Origin: Roseibium hamelinense
GTDB lineage: Bacteria; Pseudomonadota; Alphaproteobacteria; Rhizobiales; Stappiaceae
Length of the DNA stretch: 64,000 bases
Assembly: GCF_007830545.1 (NCBI RefSeq)
Contig: NZ_VLLF01000001.1
Coordinates: 1-64,000, forward strand
Reading direction: 5' to 3'
Positions 34,162 to 42,994 of this stretch are shown here, one piece after another. Position 1 is the stretch's first letter. Every line of letters begins with the position of its first letter. A model generated the notes under the pieces. It did no database searches, had not been told where the DNA came from, and saw only the letters and a list, made by a program, of their open reading frames with translations. The position numbers were made by a program, and so were the translations under genes.

Positions 34162-34574
34162 CACGTCCAACCAAGTCCGCGCAGGGCATGCACGTCGTTC
34201 CAGATCTTGGTCATGTGAACGATCCTGTCCCCGTCGAAGTGCATGACGTAGGCATAGTCGGAAACGACTGATTTGCCGGTAGGTGGCACGGGTCCTCCAT
34301 CACCGGTCTGTGTTCCGTGGAACTCGGCAGCCGCGACTGCAGCGTTATGCGCGCCGTCAAAGGCAAAGGCCTTGAGCACATAGCGCCCGTCCGGCACAGG
34401 CGTCAGCAGGCCCTTCATCCATTCGGCATAGTCTGCAAGCGTTTTCGTGTCAGCAAGCGCATCAGCTTGGCAGGAAAACGTCGCACCATCGTGGCAGAAG
34501 GGCTTGCACGCCTCCCATCCCTGACCGGTTTCGCAGGCCTCAAAGAAGGCTTTTGCAGTTTCACAATGTGACAT
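34161..34574 (-). CDS. SnoaL/NTF2-like protein
   Basis: This is a 137-residue SnoaL-like cone-fold protein: AKAFFEACETGQGWEACKPF, CHDGATFSCQADALADTKTL, DYAEWMKGLLTPVPDGRYV, then SDYAYVMHFDGDRIVHMTKI. The start at 34574 has GGAG 9 bases upstream; the earlier ATG at 34589 has no ribosome site. It is the first gene of the SnoaL-MFS-DUF1185 operon, divergent from the LuxR-GAF regulator. Members are cyclases, isomerases or non-enzymatic carriers. Confidence 0.8.
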   Translation of the reverse strand: MSHCETAKAFFEACETGQGWEACKPFCHDGATFSCQADALADTKTLADYAEWMKGLLTPVPDGRYVLKAFAFDGAHNAAVAAAEFHGTQTGDGGPVPPTGKSVVSDYAYVMHFDGDRIVHMTKIWNDVHALRGLGWT

Positions 34575-34763
34575 CGCAGAGTGCTCCATGCAGGTGATTG
34601 CAGGATCACTTTAGATCGGCACCAGATACGCCCGGTATCGTGCAGATGCTGTAAAAAATGCCTCACCCTTGCAGTATTTCCATTGAAGCATTTTCAGGAT
34701 TGCGCGTCGCAGCGGCCATGCGCACACTGACACCGGATAACCATCAGTGAGGCACGGCCCAAC

Positions 34764-35567
34764 TTGGAACACGTCGAGCTTAGCCCAAGGGAGTTGCAAG
34801 TCGCGCAAGCCTACGCAAGTGGCGCGACCTATCAGAAGATCGCCGACACCCTGAACATTGCCCCGTCCACGGTGCGCACGCATCTGGCAACCATCTACCG
34901 CAAGCTGGAAGTGTCCTCGAAGCAGGAACTGGCAACGCGGCTGGATGGCGAAGCTGCGCACACCCGAAACCCGTCCGAAATCACAGCGGTGATGTCGGAG
35001 TTGGCGCTGAGCCTTGAAGAAGCGATCAGCCGGGAAAAGGCCCTCATCGAGGTGTTGCGCATCATCAGCGCCGGGAAAGGCGATCTTGACGCCGTGATGC
35101 CCCTGATCCTGCGGTATGCGCTCGAGCTTTGCGACGCCGAGTTCGGAATCCTCTTCGAATACGGGTATCGGGGGAAGTTTCACGCGACGTTTACGCTCGG
35201 AATTCCATCTGAGTTCAAAACATGGTTCGACGATCAGGGGTGGTTCACCGTAGGCGCTCAGACAGGGCTTGGCCGGATGGATGCGCAGCGCGAGGTCATC
35301 AATATTTTCGATGTCAAGTCGGAGGCCATATACAGAACCGACGATCCCTTGCGCTATGCCACTGCTGATTTGGGTGGGGCACGATCCTTTGTCGCCATTC
35401 CGATGATGGCCGCAGACGAATTGGTCGGGGCTTTCGCGCTTTACCGGAAAACGGTCCGTCCGTTTTCCGATGACACCACCCGGCTCGCCCAGATGTTTGC
35501 TGCCCAAAGCGTGATCGCTTTGGAAAACGCCCGGATCATCAGAGCCATGCAGGAGGCGCGCGCGTAA
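34764..35567 (+). CDS. LuxR-type HTH regulator with GAF domain
   Basis: This 267-residue protein has an unusual domain order. The LuxR/GerE helix-turn-helix comes first (residues about 3-60: LSPRELQVAQAYASGATYQK, IADTLNIAPSTVRTHLATIY) and a GAF sensor second (about 95-262: VLRIISAGKGDLDAVMPLIL, ADLGGARSFVAIPMMAADEL). The start must be TTG 34764; the frame is closed 39 bases upstream and holds no ATG or GTG. It is divergent from the SnoaL operon and probably controls it in response to a small molecule. Confidence 0.8.
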   Translation: MEHVELSPRELQVAQAYASGATYQKIADTLNIAPSTVRTHLATIYRKLEVSSKQELATRLDGEAAHTRNPSEITAVMSELALSLEEAISREKALIEVLRIISAGKGDLDAVMPLILRYALELCDAEFGILFEYGYRGKFHATFTLGIPSEFKTWFDDQGWFTVGAQTGLGRMDAQREVINIFDVKSEAIYRTDDPLRYATADLGGARSFVAIPMMAADELVGAFALYRKTVRPFSDDTTRLAQMFAAQSVIALENARIIRAMQEARA

Positions 35568-36263
35568 CCCAGAAATCCCCGGAGGGAATAGCTCAGCAGC
35601 CGTGTGCGAAAGATCGCGGCAGACCTAAACTCGAGGCGAAAGCTGCCATAGAATCGGTTGCAGCGAAAGCTCACTTTGTCCGCAATGCCGCCGTTGGTTC
35701 CCGGTGCAGCGAATGTCTCGTATCCGCCCTTTCGTTTCGACAATAAGTCTTTAAGACTGGACACTTTTTCGGCCGTTTCGTCACACTCTCCCGCCAATCG
35801 CCTTCCAATCCAAAGGTCCGGGCTGGTTGAGGTTCCTGAAACCAAAAGTCAGCAAAGGCGGCGACATCGGGAATATAAACCAGTGTGCTGAGCCATCTGC
35901 ATCGATCGCCCATCACACTTCATTCCTTGGAGCCTTTTTCCAGTCGATTTCATCCATGGCACCGGCCACCAAACTGATCCTCGATCCTGCCATTAAGGCG
36001 CTTTGAAACGTCCGCCAAAAGGTCTCTACAAGATAGGCAGCCGTGAGAGTTCGGTTTGCATACGCTGCCGCCGGTAGGACGCCGCCGTTGCCGGCTTTGG
36101 CTCGCGGGGATGTGGTGGAATGACGGGCTTCGCCAACCGCATCCCACGCCACATCAATCGCTTAAACGTCGTCCGCCAACCGTTTCAAGCCGCGACGGGA
36201 CCAAGACGGACCAGATTTTGAAAAGCGGTTCATGGATGTCGGCTGGGATGCTGGACATGTTCG
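35568..36263. other. no supported gene (about 700 bases)
   Basis: Open frames on the minus strand (35441-35845, 35913-36152) lack ribosome sites and protein-like composition. The region separates the LuxR-GAF gene from the convergent protease gene and may hold decayed sequence. Confidence 0.4.
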
Positions 36264-37562
36264 CTACACCAGCCAAATCCCATCATCGATCGCTGAGGCA
36301 ACATTGGCCTTGTTTTCAGCGCTCTCTGAAAAGCCGAACAGAACTTCTTCCCTGGACGTCCCGCCATCGAGCAGGGAAAGCCAGCCGGTCAGGCCATCAT
36401 CATCCGGGCCACGGTCCAATACGTTTTGATAGAGCAACGTCAGGAATGCGGTATTGTCCACATTTGTACCGTATGTTTTCTGGAATTCCTCGGAGCCGAT
36501 AAATGCCGAGGCCATCTCCAGAATAGATAGTCCATTGTCCATCAAATTCACGTTGTGAGACAGGCCTATGTCGTCAGGCGTGCGGTCAAAGGCCGCTTGG
36601 TAGAGGCGGTAGGTTTGACCTGCTGATCCATCAAGATCAAAAGCGACCTGACCGTCATCAAACTCGATGCGCTCCACTGCGGCCAGAGCAAACTGAACTC
36701 CATCCAAGCCTACCGTTACGCCACTATCGCTGGACGTGACGATAAACTGATCCCGGTTCAGACCTGAGTAGTTTTGTTTAAATGAAACAGTATCCGTCCC
36801 AGCGGCGCCATCAACCGAATAGGTATCCTGCCACACTCGGGGGAGAACAAAATATTCGGAGTGCGAAGTTCCCATAATTTCCGAACGGCTTGCACCATAG
36901 TAGGTATATGTCTCCTGCCCAAATACCAGCTGCCCGGAAATGGCCGGTTCACCATACAAATACTGCAATGCCAACTGATCGAATGGCGCTTTCAAGGTAC
37001 TGAGGTGGGTGTCGTTGTAGGACATTATCGTGTTTGCACGATTGTCTTCCGAACCCGGCAGGAACGGCCCTTCATCGAAACCACTGTACTGACCTGGATG
37101 CTTCAGGCCCAAGGTATGGCCGATTTCGTGGGCTAAAATCCAATATCCAACCGAACCACTGGTAAAGTCCTGCATTTTTTCAGATGTGTGATTGATCATC
37201 ACATCACCGGCGTGCAAACCCGTATCACTTGGAAGAAACGCTTCGGCGTCGCTGGCAATACCGGCTGGTATTCCATTTCGACCGGAGTACATCATGAACT
37301 GCATTGCCGCGCTGTGGTCCGTTTCTTCAAACCGGAGTCCGGCCATTTCGGAAAACGCGGTGAGTATCTCGCGAGTTGCAATCCGCGCCTGATCCGAAAA
37401 CGACTTAAAATCCTTTATACCCCACCATGTTTCTTGAAAGTAGTCGGGCAGTGTTTCGGAAAAACTATATGTAATTACTGTTGCCGATCCGAGATCCTGG
37501 GCTTTATTCCATCGGGACTGTTCGTTTGCCAGCGCATCAATCCGATAGTCATTACTCGACAT
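36264..37562 (-). CDS. M10 serralysin-like protease with DUF4214
   Basis: This is a 432-residue zinc protease. The catalytic signature HEIGHTLGLKHP spans residues 145-156 and the Met-turn IMSYND begins at 179, both of the serralysin/M10 family. There is no Sec signal; serralysins leave by type I secretion using a C-terminal signal. Instead of the usual RTX glycine-rich nonapeptides, the C-terminal third carries a DUF4214 module (TYRLYQAAFDRTPDDIGLSH, LLYQNVLDRGPDDDGLTGWL). No ABC/HlyD exporter genes are in the window. It is likely an extracellular protein-degrading enzyme. Confidence 0.85.
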   Translation of the reverse strand: MSSNDYRIDALANEQSRWNKAQDLGSATVITYSFSETLPDYFQETWWGIKDFKSFSDQARIATREILTAFSEMAGLRFEETDHSAAMQFMMYSGRNGIPAGIASDAEAFLPSDTGLHAGDVMINHTSEKMQDFTSGSVGYWILAHEIGHTLGLKHPGQYSGFDEGPFLPGSEDNRANTIMSYNDTHLSTLKAPFDQLALQYLYGEPAISGQLVFGQETYTYYGASRSEIMGTSHSEYFVLPRVWQDTYSVDGAAGTDTVSFKQNYSGLNRDQFIVTSSDSGVTVGLDGVQFALAAVERIEFDDGQVAFDLDGSAGQTYRLYQAAFDRTPDDIGLSHNVNLMDNGLSILEMASAFIGSEEFQKTYGTNVDNTAFLTLLYQNVLDRGPDDDGLTGWLSLLDGGTSREEVLFGFSESAENKANVASAIDDGIWLV

Positions 37563-38071
37563 AAATATTTCACCTATATTTAATTTGAGATATTGTCGTG
37601 CTTAGCGCATCTTTAACTGCCAATTCATTAAACGCACCCTTAAAAGTTGAAGATGCGCCCGTCGTATTCCTGAACTGTCAGGTTTCTTCCGCGGCAACAC
37701 GGGTTTCATGGCACGGCCGGCTGCGACACCCCAGTGAAGTGGCGGAAGATCTTGGCCTCGGGGCACGCTGCGGCGCAGGCAATCTGCCGCGGGCACCGCG
37801 CCGCGCGTCACAAGCATCAGCCCGCAGAGTGTTGGTGTGCAGGGCGCGGCGGACTTGGTTGGCGATCGGCGGGCGTCGGGAGGTCCGGCCGGAGGCAAGC
37901 TGCGCTCTTGCGGACTGGGCTGGTTCTGGAATAATCTCGCATTGCCAGTGGGGTGGCATCCGGATCCGCGGAAAGCCGATATCGGCACCTCCTCAGACAT
38001 TTGAAGCCGATACCTGCGGTTTTTCTCATGCCCGTCCAAGCGGATCGCCGGGCGCAATGATGAGGAAACCG
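37563..38071. other. intergenic region, no supported gene
   Basis: This is about 510 bases between the protease start and the ankyrin gene. The first ~80 bases are AT-rich and should carry the protease promoter. The plus-strand frame stays open here, but its composition (Arg/Ala-rich, no recognisable motifs) argues against coding. Confidence 0.45.
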
Positions 38072-39612
38072 ATGACCAAATCCCTAGACCAGCTGCGCCG
38101 TGACGCAAAAACCCTGAAAAAGGCTTATGAGGCAGGTGAGCTTTATGCCCGACAGCGTGTCGCCAATCATCCGCCGCGCGCCGATTTGGGCACGCTCAAA
38201 CATGCCGATTTTCTGCATGTGATTGCGCGGGAAAACAGTTTTCAAAGCTGGCCGGCGCTGAAACTTGCCGCCGATCTGGAAGGTTTGGACCGGGCAGCGC
38301 AGCAGCAGCGGTTGAAAGTGGCGCTGCATTTCGGCCAGGCCCATGTTGTGGAACGCCTGTTGCAAGGCGCACCGGATTTGGCAAGTGGTCACCTGGGGCT
38401 TCAAATCGCGCTGTACGAGCGAAACGCTGTCGAAGCCGCATTGAATGCAGATCCGCAAAACGCGGTACGGGATATCGGTGGACGCCCGCCAATGTGCCAT
38501 CTTGCCTTCTCACGCTACATCCACCAGCGGCCCGAGCTGGCTGACAGCATGATCGCGATTGCTGAGATGCTCGTTGCTCATGGCGCGGATGTCGATGCGT
38601 CCATGCCTGTGGCTCCGGACAATGATCATCAGCTCTCAGCGCTCTACGGAGCGATAGGACACGCTGACAACATGGTGTTGGGCGGTGGCTTCTGGAGCGG
38701 GGCGCCAATCCGAACGACAATGAATCGCTTTATCACGCTACCGAGCTTGGCCATCACGAGGGACTGAAAATGCTGCTGGCCCACGGTGCTGACCCGCGCG
38801 GCACCAATGCGCTGTTGCGGGCGATGGACTTCGATGATGTCGAGGCGGTGCGGATGCTGCTGGACGCAGGGGGCTTGGCAGACGAGTTTGATGGCACACA
38901 TGTCGGCGGCGAGCGGCCGTTTGTGGTGCCGGCACTGCATCAGGCGGCGCGCCGGATGTGTTCGCCGGAAATGGTGCGATTGCTGTTGGATGCCGGTGCC
39001 GACCCGGCCCGCCGGTTCGAAGGCTGCAGCGCCTACGGCTATGCCCGGGTTTTTGGCAATGCGGCGCTGAGCGCTGAACTCGAGGCGCGGGGCGGGGCGG
39101 TTGACTTGACACACGAAGAGCAGCTCTTGGCCGCCGCCGCAGATGGTTTACAGACCGGCGGGCGACATCTTGATCCGGAAAAGCTGCCCGGAGCCTACCG
39201 GACAATCATCCGCAGCGTCTTGCATCTGCCTGGCAGGCTAGCGCATGTCAAGCGGCTGGTAGAGATCGGCGTCGAGTTCGACCAGCCGGATGCGGAAGGT
39301 CTGACGCCGGTTCAGGTTGCGGGCTGGGAAGGGCTTGCGGACGTCATGGCCTACCTGATGTCGCTGGGTCCCGATCTTGATCACCAAAACGGCTATGGCG
39401 GCACGCTGTTGTCGACCATTCTCCATGGCTCCGAAAACTGTCCGAAGCGTGCCGGGCGCGATCATGTTGGCTGTTTGCTCCTGGCGCTTGAGGCAGGCGT
39501 GCCGCTACCAAGGACTGCAGCGGACCGGGCGGGTGTTCCCGAGCTTGCTGTGCTTTTGGAAAGCTGGGCCGCGCAGCATCCGGAGCAGGTGGTCGATGGC
39601 GGTCCGGTCTGA
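38072..39612 (+). pseudogene. ankyrin-repeat protein, one-base frameshift
   Basis: This is an ankyrin-repeat protein of about 513 residues if one missing base is restored at 38683-38686. Before the slip: SLDQLRRDAKTLKKAYEAGE, LHVIARENSFQSWPALKLAA, MLVAHGADVDASMPVAPDND. After it the next frame gives LLERGANPNDNESLYHATEL, GHHEGLKMLLAHGADPRGTN and further repeats (VRMLLDAGGLADEFDG, VRLLLDAGADPARRFE). The start at 38072 has GAGGAAACC upstream. Ankyrin repeats mediate protein contacts; no partner is evident. It ends 3 bases before the convergent LysR stop. Confidence 0.82.
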
Positions 39613-39615
39613 GAC

Positions 39616-40515
39616 TCAGGCTATGTTCCACGCCTTTCGCGCAGCATGCATAAAGGCGGTGACGGTGCTGGATTTGCGCTTGTCACGCGCGGTGATCAGA
39701 AAAAACGGGGCAGTGTAGCGCATCCCGTCGAGTCCCAGGCGCCGCAATTGCGCGTTCGCGCACCAGCGTTCAGCATAAGGGTCCGGCAGAAATCCGAGAT
39801 ATCGGCCGGACCGGATCAGCATGAGTTGCGGCTCGATCTGAAAAACGGTGGCAGCCACGTTGTGGAACGCGTTCTGGCGGGCCTCGGCATTGTGCCAGTA
39901 ACCGCGCTGTACAAATGGCTGGTCGAGGACTTCCTCGCGGTTCAGATCGTCGTCGGCGACTTGAAAAAATGCGTGGCCGCGCCCGCAATAAAGACTGTGG
40001 GTTTCGATATATAGCGGCAGATGGTCCAGCCCGTCGACCGGGGACAGGTCAACACCGATGCCGCAATGGTAGGTGCCGTCAGACACCTTTTGCTGAAGAT
40101 CCTGGGCAGCTTCCTGGGCTATCAGGACTTTGACATCTCGTGCGGTTTCCAGGAAGGCGGCGATCGCCATGTGCAGGCGGTTGCCGGGGTCGTCGGAAAT
40201 CGCATCCAGCGTTCCGATGCGCAATTCGCCGCTGATCCTGCCCTGAACAGAGCCAACATCGGCGGAAAAGTCATAAAGGGCAGCATTCAGCCGTGTGGCG
40301 GCGTCATGCACCGCGCGGCCTTCTTCTGTGAGCTGAAAGCCGCGCCGGCCGCGTCGGCACAAAACGATCCCAAGGCGTTCTTCCAGGGCCGCCATGTGAT
40401 TTGAGATCGTCGATTGGCTGAGATTGAGTTCGGATTCTGCGGCCGAAAACCCGCCGTGGCGCACGACAGCGTCAAACACTTGCAGCAATCGCAGGTCGCT
40501 TCCGGTCGGGTGCAT
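39616..40515 (-). CDS. LysR-family regulator
   Basis: This is a 299-residue LysR protein: HTH SDLRLLQVFDAVVRHGGFSA with LNLSQSTISNHMAALEERLG, and effector domain GELRIGTLDAISDDPGNRLH. It is divergent from the aminotransferase-agmatinase-Pot operon across a short AT-rich spacer, and is therefore its probable regulator, with a guanidino or polyamine compound as a plausible inducer. Confidence 0.88.
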   Translation of the reverse strand: MHPTGSDLRLLQVFDAVVRHGGFSAAESELNLSQSTISNHMAALEERLGIVLCRRGRRGFQLTEEGRAVHDAATRLNAALYDFSADVGSVQGRISGELRIGTLDAISDDPGNRLHMAIAAFLETARDVKVLIAQEAAQDLQQKVSDGTYHCGIGVDLSPVDGLDHLPLYIETHSLYCGRGHAFFQVADDDLNREEVLDQPFVQRGYWHNAEARQNAFHNVAATVFQIEPQLMLIRSGRYLGFLPDPYAERWCANAQLRRLGLDGMRYTAPFFLITARDKRKSSTVTAFMHAARKAWNIA

Positions 40516-40629
40516 TCGGCGCCTTTTACATTTGTATTTTTCAATGTAATGATTGAAAAATTTCTATTTTACAAGCTTTCAAACAGATTATGATCATTTG
40601 TAAAGCATGCTTAGAAAGTGTGCGGAGTA
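40516..40629. promoter_or_regulatory. divergent LysR/aminotransferase promoter region
   Basis: This AT-rich 114-base spacer contains ACATTTGTATTTTTCAATGT (20 bases, ends partly inverted ACATT/AATGT) and further T-rich runs between two divergent genes. This is the usual place for a LysR box and overlapping promoters. Confidence 0.4.
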
Positions 40630-41859
40630 ATGACGGGCAGGGATGTGACGCACCCAAATTTGAACACGCATTTGGTCGACACGGCGACCCCACCAATCCC
40701 GGAAGCTGCCGGGTGGCTGGCAGGCTATGACGGCCGCTTTGGGCCGGCCATCAATCTCAGTCAGGCGGTTCCGGGCGATCCGCCGCCCCAAGTCTTTCTC
40801 GACAGGATTTCTTCAGCTGCAGCCAGCGCCGAGGCGACCCGGTATGGCGATATCTTTGGCGATGAGGCACTGCGGCAGGCTTATGCGAGAGCGTGCAGCA
40901 GCCTTTATGGTGCTCCGATCACCCCGGAAGAGACGGCGATCACCGCGGGGTGCAATCAGGCGTTTTTTGTCTCTATTCTGGCTGTAGCCAAGGCTGGAGA
41001 TGCGGTGCTGTTGCCGTCGCCCTGGTATTTCAATCACAAAATGACGCTCGACATGCTGGGCATCGAGGCAAGGCCCTTGCCTCTTTCGGCCGAGCGGGGG
41101 TTTTTGCCGGATGCCGGAGCGGCGCGGCCGCTGATTGACGACACGGTCAAGGCAATCGTTCTGGTGACGCCGAACAATCCGACCGGCGCGGTTTATCCGG
41201 CCGCGACGGTCGCCGCCTTCAAGGAAATGGCCTTTGAGAACAACCTGTGGCTGGTGATTGACGAGACCTACCGGGACTTTCTGCCGGGTTCCTCGCTGCA
41301 TCGCGCGTTCACGACGCCGGATTGGCGCAGCTGCGTAATCAGTCTCTACAGCTTTTCAAAAAGCTACGCGATCCCGGGCCACCGGGTAGGGGCCATTACG
41401 GCCGCGGCGCCGGTCATCGAAGAGATCGGCAAGGTGCTGGACTGTGTGCAGATTTGCCCGGCGCGTGCTGCACAGATGGCGCTCCCTTGGGCGATGGACA
41501 ATCTGACGGACTGGCGGCAGGACGTGAACGCGACCTTGGCGGACCGGCTGATTGCCTTCCAGGCGGCGCTCGATCTGTGTCCGGGCTGGCGGCTTGATCA
41601 GATCGGGGCTTATTTCGCCTATGTCCGCCACCCGTTTGCCGGCGTGTCAGCGACTGCGGTGGCCGAACACCTGGCACGGGAATTTGGCCTTCTGGTGCTG
41701 CCGGGGAGCTATTTCGGGCCAGGGCAGGACGATCATTTGCGGTTTGCCTTTGCAAATGTGGACGCCGCCACGATCGAAAAGGCTTGCGAACGCCTCGCGC
41801 TTTATGCGCAAACCGCCGCGCAAACTGACATCGAAGCGAGAGATCAAGGGCATGGATAA
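40630..41859 (+). CDS. class I/II aminotransferase
   Basis: This is a PLP enzyme of about 409 residues: TRYGDIFGDEALRQAYARAC, ITAGCNQAFFVSILAVAKAG, TPNNPTGAVYPAATVAAF, VIDETYRDFLPGS and the Schiff-base lysine in ISLYSFSKSYAIPGHRVGA. The start is uncertain between 40618 and a GTG near 40654; 40630 has GGAG close by. Its stop overlaps the agmatinase start by 8 bases. It would transaminate an amino or guanidino acid imported by the downstream ABC system. Confidence 0.82.
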   Translation: MTGRDVTHPNLNTHLVDTATPPIPEAAGWLAGYDGRFGPAINLSQAVPGDPPPQVFLDRISSAAASAEATRYGDIFGDEALRQAYARACSSLYGAPITPEETAITAGCNQAFFVSILAVAKAGDAVLLPSPWYFNHKMTLDMLGIEARPLPLSAERGFLPDAGAARPLIDDTVKAIVLVTPNNPTGAVYPAATVAAFKEMAFENNLWLVIDETYRDFLPGSSLHRAFTTPDWRSCVISLYSFSKSYAIPGHRVGAITAAAPVIEEIGKVLDCVQICPARAAQMALPWAMDNLTDWRQDVNATLADRLIAFQAALDLCPGWRLDQIGAYFAYVRHPFAGVSATAVAEHLAREFGLLVLPGSYFGPGQDDHLRFAFANVDAATIEKACERLALYAQTAAQTDIEARDQGHG

Positions 41860-42904
41860 GGCAAAGCTGGAGGCCCTGAGGGCGAAGTTTTCCGGCGAAA
41901 ACGAGAGCACGATTTACACACCGCTCTACAAGTCGATTGTCGAAAAGCTGTTTGACCCCAACGGCACCCGGGTGGCGCCTTACGCCGGGGTTCCGACCTT
42001 TCTCGATATGCCATATCGCCAAACAAACTGGCAGGCGCCCGACTTTTCCGATCTCGACGTTGCAATCGTTGGTGTGCCGATGGATCTTGGCATCACGAAC
42101 CGGAACGGCTGCCGGTTCGGCCCGCGGGCCGTGCGCACGATCGAGCGGGTTGGGCCGTTCAATCATGTTCTGGAATGCATGCCCGGCGCCGATTTGCGCG
42201 TTGCCGATATCGGCGATGTCCCATTCCGCAGCCGGTTCAATCTCGACCAGTCTCATCAAGACATCGAAGCCGCGACGTCAAAAATAGTGGATGCAGGTGT
42301 GACGCCGCTTTCCGTTGGCGGGGACCATTCAATTTCGTTGCCGATCCTGCGCGCGCTCGGCAAGCAACGGCCCGTCGGCATGATTCACATCGACGCCCAT
42401 TGTGACACGTCCGGACCGTTTGACGGCAGCCGGTTCCACCATGGTGGCCCGTTCCGCCAGGCGGTGCTGGAAGGCGTTCTGGATCCGGACCGCACAATTC
42501 AGATCGGCATTCGCGGGTCCTCCGACTATTTGTGGGAGTTTTCAGCCGAGTCCGGCATGGCCGTGGTGCATGCCGAAGAGATATCGGCGCTCGGGTGTGA
42601 ACGGGTCGCAGAAATGGCGCGGGAAAAAGTTGGGGATGGTCCGGTCTATCTGTCGTTCGACATCGACAGCATCGACCCGGCCTTTGCGCCGGGAACAGGC
42701 ACGCCCGAAATCGGCGGATTGACCACGCGGGAAGCCCAGGAAATCCTGCGCGCGCTCAAGGGCGTCGATCTGATTGGCGGCGACATGGTGGAGGTTGCGC
42801 CGCAATATGATGCGACCACCAACACAGCTCATGCCGGTGCGCAAATGCTGTTTGAAATCCTATCGCTTATGGTGTTTAGCCCATCGGTTAGGCGTGGCGC
42901 CTGA
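41852..42904 (+). CDS. agmatinase/ureohydrolase-family enzyme
   Basis: This is a 350-residue ureohydrolase. The manganese ligands are visible: SVGGDHSISLPILRALG, GMIHIDAHCDTSGPFD and YLSFDIDSIDPAFAPGTGTP with EIGGLTTREAQ. These enzymes release urea from agmatine, guanidinobutyrate, guanidinopropionate or related compounds. The extended N-terminus (about 45 residues before FLDMPYRQ) is common in guanidino-acid hydrolases of proteobacteria. Coupling to an aminotransferase and a Pot importer favours a guanidino compound or polyamine as substrate; which one is open. Confidence 0.85.
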   Translation: MDKAKLEALRAKFSGENESTIYTPLYKSIVEKLFDPNGTRVAPYAGVPTFLDMPYRQTNWQAPDFSDLDVAIVGVPMDLGITNRNGCRFGPRAVRTIERVGPFNHVLECMPGADLRVADIGDVPFRSRFNLDQSHQDIEAATSKIVDAGVTPLSVGGDHSISLPILRALGKQRPVGMIHIDAHCDTSGPFDGSRFHHGGPFRQAVLEGVLDPDRTIQIGIRGSSDYLWEFSAESGMAVVHAEEISALGCERVAEMAREKVGDGPVYLSFDIDSIDPAFAPGTGTPEIGGLTTREAQEILRALKGVDLIGGDMVEVAPQYDATTNTAHAGAQMLFEILSLMVFSPSVRRGA

Positions 42905-42994
42905 GCTTTTTCGGCAGGCCAGCACCGGCAACAACGGGCAGCCTGTTTAAAAATGACCGTTGTCCAGGCGGTCCATCGACAAGGGGAACTGCAG

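Noticed and set aside
35441-36152. Minus-strand frames between the LuxR-GAF and protease genes
   Set aside because: No ribosome sites, no recognisable domains, and partial overlap with the end of a real gene.
37598-38071. Upstream extension of the ankyrin gene
   Set aside because: The frame is open but Arg/Ala-rich without motifs; ATG 38072 with GAGGAAACC directly precedes the conserved start.
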